Both the position numbers and the translations under genes were made by a program. A DNA stretch of 9,095 bases, taken from an uncultured Holophagales bacterium. GTDB taxonomy: Bacteria; Acidobacteriota; Thermoanaerobaculia; UBA5066. The number at the start of each line of letters is the position of its first letter. Positions within the stretch are counted from its first letter, which is position 1. Location of the stretch: assembly GCA_937864895.1 (NCBI GenBank), contig CALMDF010000146.1:1-9095 (forward strand). The letters run 5' to 3'. Below the pieces are notes generated by a model. It saw only the letters and a list, made by a program, of their open reading frames with translations. It searched no databases and was not told the DNA's origin. Positions 7,127 to 9,095 of the stretch are shown piece by piece.

Positions 7127-7157
7127 GGGACGCATGTCGACGGTGCGTGGAAACCTC

Positions 7158-7164
7158 GAGGTGA
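7158..7164 (+). promoter_or_regulatory. Ribosome binding site that decides the start of the IPT/TIG lipoprotein
   Basis: GAGGTGA lies five bases before the ATG at 7170, whose product begins MRRTFQPLL and goes straight into a lipoprotein signal. The earlier in-frame ATG at 7134 has GAGGGA only three bases upstream and would add 12 mostly polar residues. The 7170 start is therefore preferred. Confidence 0.55.
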
Positions 7165-7169
7165 AAGCG

Positions 7170-9095
7170 ATGCGCCGAACCTTCCAGCCCCTCCTCGCCG
7201 CGACGGCGGGCCTCGCCCTCCTCCTTTCCGCCTGCTCGGGCGAGTCCCCGACGTCGCCGAAACCTCCCACCGGGGGAGGTGACACCGGTGGCACGTGCGC
7301 CGTGACGATCAGCCTCGACGCCACCTCGGTGACGCCGATGGCCGGCACGGCGATCATCCTCAGGGCAACCGTGAGGAAGGGCGGGGCGATCGTTCCCGAC
7401 GGGACCTCGGTCACCTTCACGACGGACTTCGGCTTCTTCCTCGAGACGGGCCTCCCGAGCGTCTCGAAGGTGACGCAGAACGGCTTCGCCGACGTCACGC
7501 TGGGCGCGACCTCGTCGGGCCTCTCGAAGGTCAAGGCGACCTTCGAGTGCGGAACCGCCGAGAAGTCGATCCAGTACCAGCCCGTCCCGTCGAACGGCCC
7601 GTTCATCTCCTCGATCAACCCGACGTCCGGGAGCTGCGCCGGCGGCGACACCGTCACGATCAACGGCGGTCGCTTCGGAGAAGACGCGGCCAGCCTCCGG
7701 GTCCTCTTCGGAGGCCAGCCGGCTTCCGTTCAGACGGCTACGGACACGAAGCTGGTCGTCCTGACCCCGACGCGGACCCTCGCGAACCCGCAGGTCCCGG
7801 AAGCGGTCGACGTCACGGTCCAGTTCTTCGTCGGCGACATCCCGACGGGCTCGGTGACGGCCGCGAAGGCTTTCACCTACTACTGCGTGGACCCCAGCAA
7901 GCGGCTGAGCCTGACCGGCATCCTGCCGAACTCGGGGGTCCCCGACGGCGGCCAGCAGGTCACGATCTCGGGGATGAACTTCCTGCCGAGCGCCACGAGC
8001 TCGGCCGGGACGACCCGCGTGACCTTCGACGGGGCGGCGGCCTCCGTCCTGACCGTCACGAACACTTCGATCACCGCCCTGACTCCGCGGCGGATCCTGG
8101 CCAACCCGGCCGTCCCCGAGACGGTGGACGTCTCGGTCACGGTCGACCTGGGCCTCGTCTCGCAGCAGACGGGCCTCCTGCCGCAGGCCTTCACCTACCG
8201 GGCCGGGAGCGGCGGAGGCGAGTGCGTGGGCGCGCCCGGGCTCTTCATCGCGACGGTTCAGCTCGAAGACCCGATGGCCCCCGCCAGTCCCGACGGCGGT
8301 GACATCGTCGTCGTCGCCGGCGGAGGCTTCACCGCGGGCGGGACGAGCACGACCCTCGAACGAACCGTGGTCCTCTTCGGCGGAAGCCCGGGCGTCACGC
8401 TGAGCGTCACCGACGGGCAGATCCGCGTCAGTACGCCCCGCCGCGTCCTCGCAAGCCCCGATCGCCCCGAGACGGTCGATGTCGCCGTCATCCGGGACGC
8501 GGGAGGGCCGAGGGAAGCCTGCGTGAAGGCAGTCGGTGCCTACACCTACTACCCCGGCGGGTTCCTCGAGCCCGTCATCACCTCCATCTCGCCCTCCGCC
8601 GGTCCGAACGACGCCTCCACCCGCGTCACGGTGTTCGGCCGCAACTTCAAGCTCCCGGCCCAGGTCTTCGTGAGGAGCGAGGACGCACAGGTCGAGGCGA
8701 CGGTCGTCGAGATCAAGGCGAACCAGATCATCTTCCTCACCCCGATCGCGGCCGGGCCGAACAGCGTCCTCGCCGGGAAGACGGTCGACGTCGTGGTCCG
8801 CGACACGTACACCGGCAAGGAGTACGTCAGCCCGGTCCAGTTCCGCTACTACGCCTGCCCGTCGGTGAACTCCGTCGTGCCGGCCATCGCGCCCTGGAAT
8901 CAGTCGACCGTCGTGACGATCGCCGGGCAGAGCTTCGAGGAACCGGTCGAGATCACCTTCAGCTCGGGCGACCTCCTCATCCGGCCGTCGGTGACGTCCG
9001 TCTCTTCGTCTCTGATCACGGTCGTGATGCCGCCGATCGACCCCGCTCTGGGGTCCGGAACCGCCGCGGCCTGCAGCGACGTCGTCGGGACTCTC
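7170..9095 (+). CDS. Multidomain IPT/TIG-repeat lipoprotein, 3' end beyond the window
   Basis: The reading frame is open from the start to the last base (642 codons seen) with no stop, so the gene is cut by the window edge. Residues 1-22 are a lipoprotein signal with lipobox LSAC (Cys22), followed by a Pro/Gly/Thr-rich spacer. Residues 43-137 resemble a bacterial Ig-like (Big_1/invasin) domain, with VTPMAGTAIILRATVRKGG and GFADVTLGATSSG. Five IPT/TIG-like modules follow at about 144-238, 246-344, 358-461, 468-561 and 563-642 (incomplete), with openings such as ISSINPTSGSCAGGDTVTI and ITSISPSAGP and closings such as FTYY. Such folds are found in surface and adhesion proteins. It follows the small lipoprotein by 43 bases, so it is likely part of the pil operon. 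No enzyme motif is seen; the function is unknown, with surface adhesin or pilus-pore accessory the main options. ATG 7134 is an alternative start. Confidence 0.88.
   Translation, partial: MRRTFQPLLAATAGLALLLSACSGESPTSPKPPTGGGDTGGTCAVTISLDATSVTPMAGTAIILRATVRKGGAIVPDGTSVTFTTDFGFFLETGLPSVSKVTQNGFADVTLGATSSGLSKVKATFECGTAEKSIQYQPVPSNGPFISSINPTSGSCAGGDTVTINGGRFGEDAASLRVLFGGQPASVQTATDTKLVVLTPTRTLANPQVPEAVDVTVQFFVGDIPTGSVTAAKAFTYYCVDPSKRLSLTGILPNSGVPDGGQQVTISGMNFLPSATSSAGTTRVTFDGAAASVLTVTNTSITALTPRRILANPAVPETVDVSVTVDLGLVSQQTGLLPQAFTYRAGSGGGECVGAPGLFIATVQLEDPMAPASPDGGDIVVVAGGGFTAGGTSTTLERTVVLFGGSPGVTLSVTDGQIRVSTPRRVLASPDRPETVDVAVIRDAGGPREACVKAVGAYTYYPGGFLEPVITSISPSAGPNDASTRVTVFGRNFKLPAQVFVRSEDAQVEATVVEIKANQIIFLTPIAAGPNSVLAGKTVDVVVRDTYTGKEYVSPVQFRYYACPSVNSVVPAIAPWNQSTVVTIAGQSFEEPVEITFSSGDLLIRPSVTSVSSSLITVVMPPIDPALGSGTAAACSDVVGTL
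7599..9095 (+). repeat. Tandem IPT/TIG-like protein repeats (five units, last incomplete)
   Basis: Units begin near 7599, 7905, 8241, 8571 and 8856, each about 90-105 codons. Three units carry the shared motif TPxRxLAxPxxPExVDVxV, at 7764-7820, 8082-8138 and 8433-8489. The fourth unit has a diverged counterpart (TP...GKTVDVVV) at 8739-8798. The DNA copies have drifted well apart, so this is an old duplication within the protein rather than a fresh tandem repeat. Confidence 0.75.

Noticed and set aside
7170..7235. Twin-arginine (Tat) signal in the IPT/TIG lipoprotein because of MRRTF
   Set aside because: Only the RR and a Phe match; the rest of the Tat consensus is missing and the short n-region fits an ordinary Sec lipoprotein signal.
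3419..7663. Very long antisense open frame (about 1,414 codons) opposite pilP, pilQ and the lipoproteins
   Set aside because: In GC-rich genes the sense codons TTA, CTA and TCA are rare, so the register-aligned opposite frame rarely meets a stop. The translated product is Arg/Gly/Asp-rich with no recognisable domain, while the sense strand encodes clear families throughout.
7295..8302. Plus-strand open frame of 335 codons inside the IPT/TIG lipoprotein gene
   Set aside because: Its product is Arg/Asp/Gly-rich low-complexity sequence. The overlapping frame from 7170 carries a lipoprotein signal and repeated IPT/TIG domains and stays open to the window end, so that is the coding frame.

Overview
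This GC-rich window has short intergenic gaps, several GTG starts and strong purine-rich ribosome binding sites. It encodes an outer-membrane secretin, so the organism should be a diderm bacterium. The gene set (a RelA/SpoT-type protein next to rpmB, then pilMNOPQ, then IPT/TIG-type lipoproteins) suggests an acidobacterial or deltaproteobacterial-like lineage. That placement is inferred from gene content and style, not from a phylogeny.

Layout. Bases 2-331 (+) hold the 3' end of a RelA/SpoT-family (p)ppGpp synthetase/hydrolase, comprising its C-terminal ACT domain. It converges on rpmB (bL28, minus strand, 392-586) across a GC-rich hairpin at 344-380. Bases 587-837 form a divergent regulatory region with a good sigma70-like promoter for rpmB and a weaker candidate promoter for the pil genes. 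From 838 to the right edge everything is on the plus strand and reads as one operon with gaps of about 90 bases or less: pilM, pilN, pilO, pilP, pilQ, a 193-residue lipoprotein of unknown function, and a long lipoprotein with one Ig-like and at least five IPT/TIG-like domains. The last gene runs off the right end.

How it works together. PilM (cytoplasmic, actin-like) docks on the N-terminus of PilN. PilN and PilO are paired single-pass inner-membrane proteins, PilP links them across the periplasm to PilQ, and PilQ is the secretin through which the type IV pilus passes. This is the classical alignment subcomplex. The two lipoproteins at the end of the operon are not part of the textbook set.

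Most notable points: (1) PilP, normally a lipoprotein, has no cysteine, while PilQ carries a good lipobox, so the lipid anchor seems to have moved to the secretin. (2) The operon ends in two uncharacterised lipoproteins. The second is open from 7170 (or 7134) to the end of the window, and its cysteines fall in pairs at the edges of alternating domains. (3) Ala/Pro-rich tails and linkers recur in PilN, PilO, PilP and PilQ. No mobile elements, CRISPR arrays, tRNA or rRNA genes were seen.
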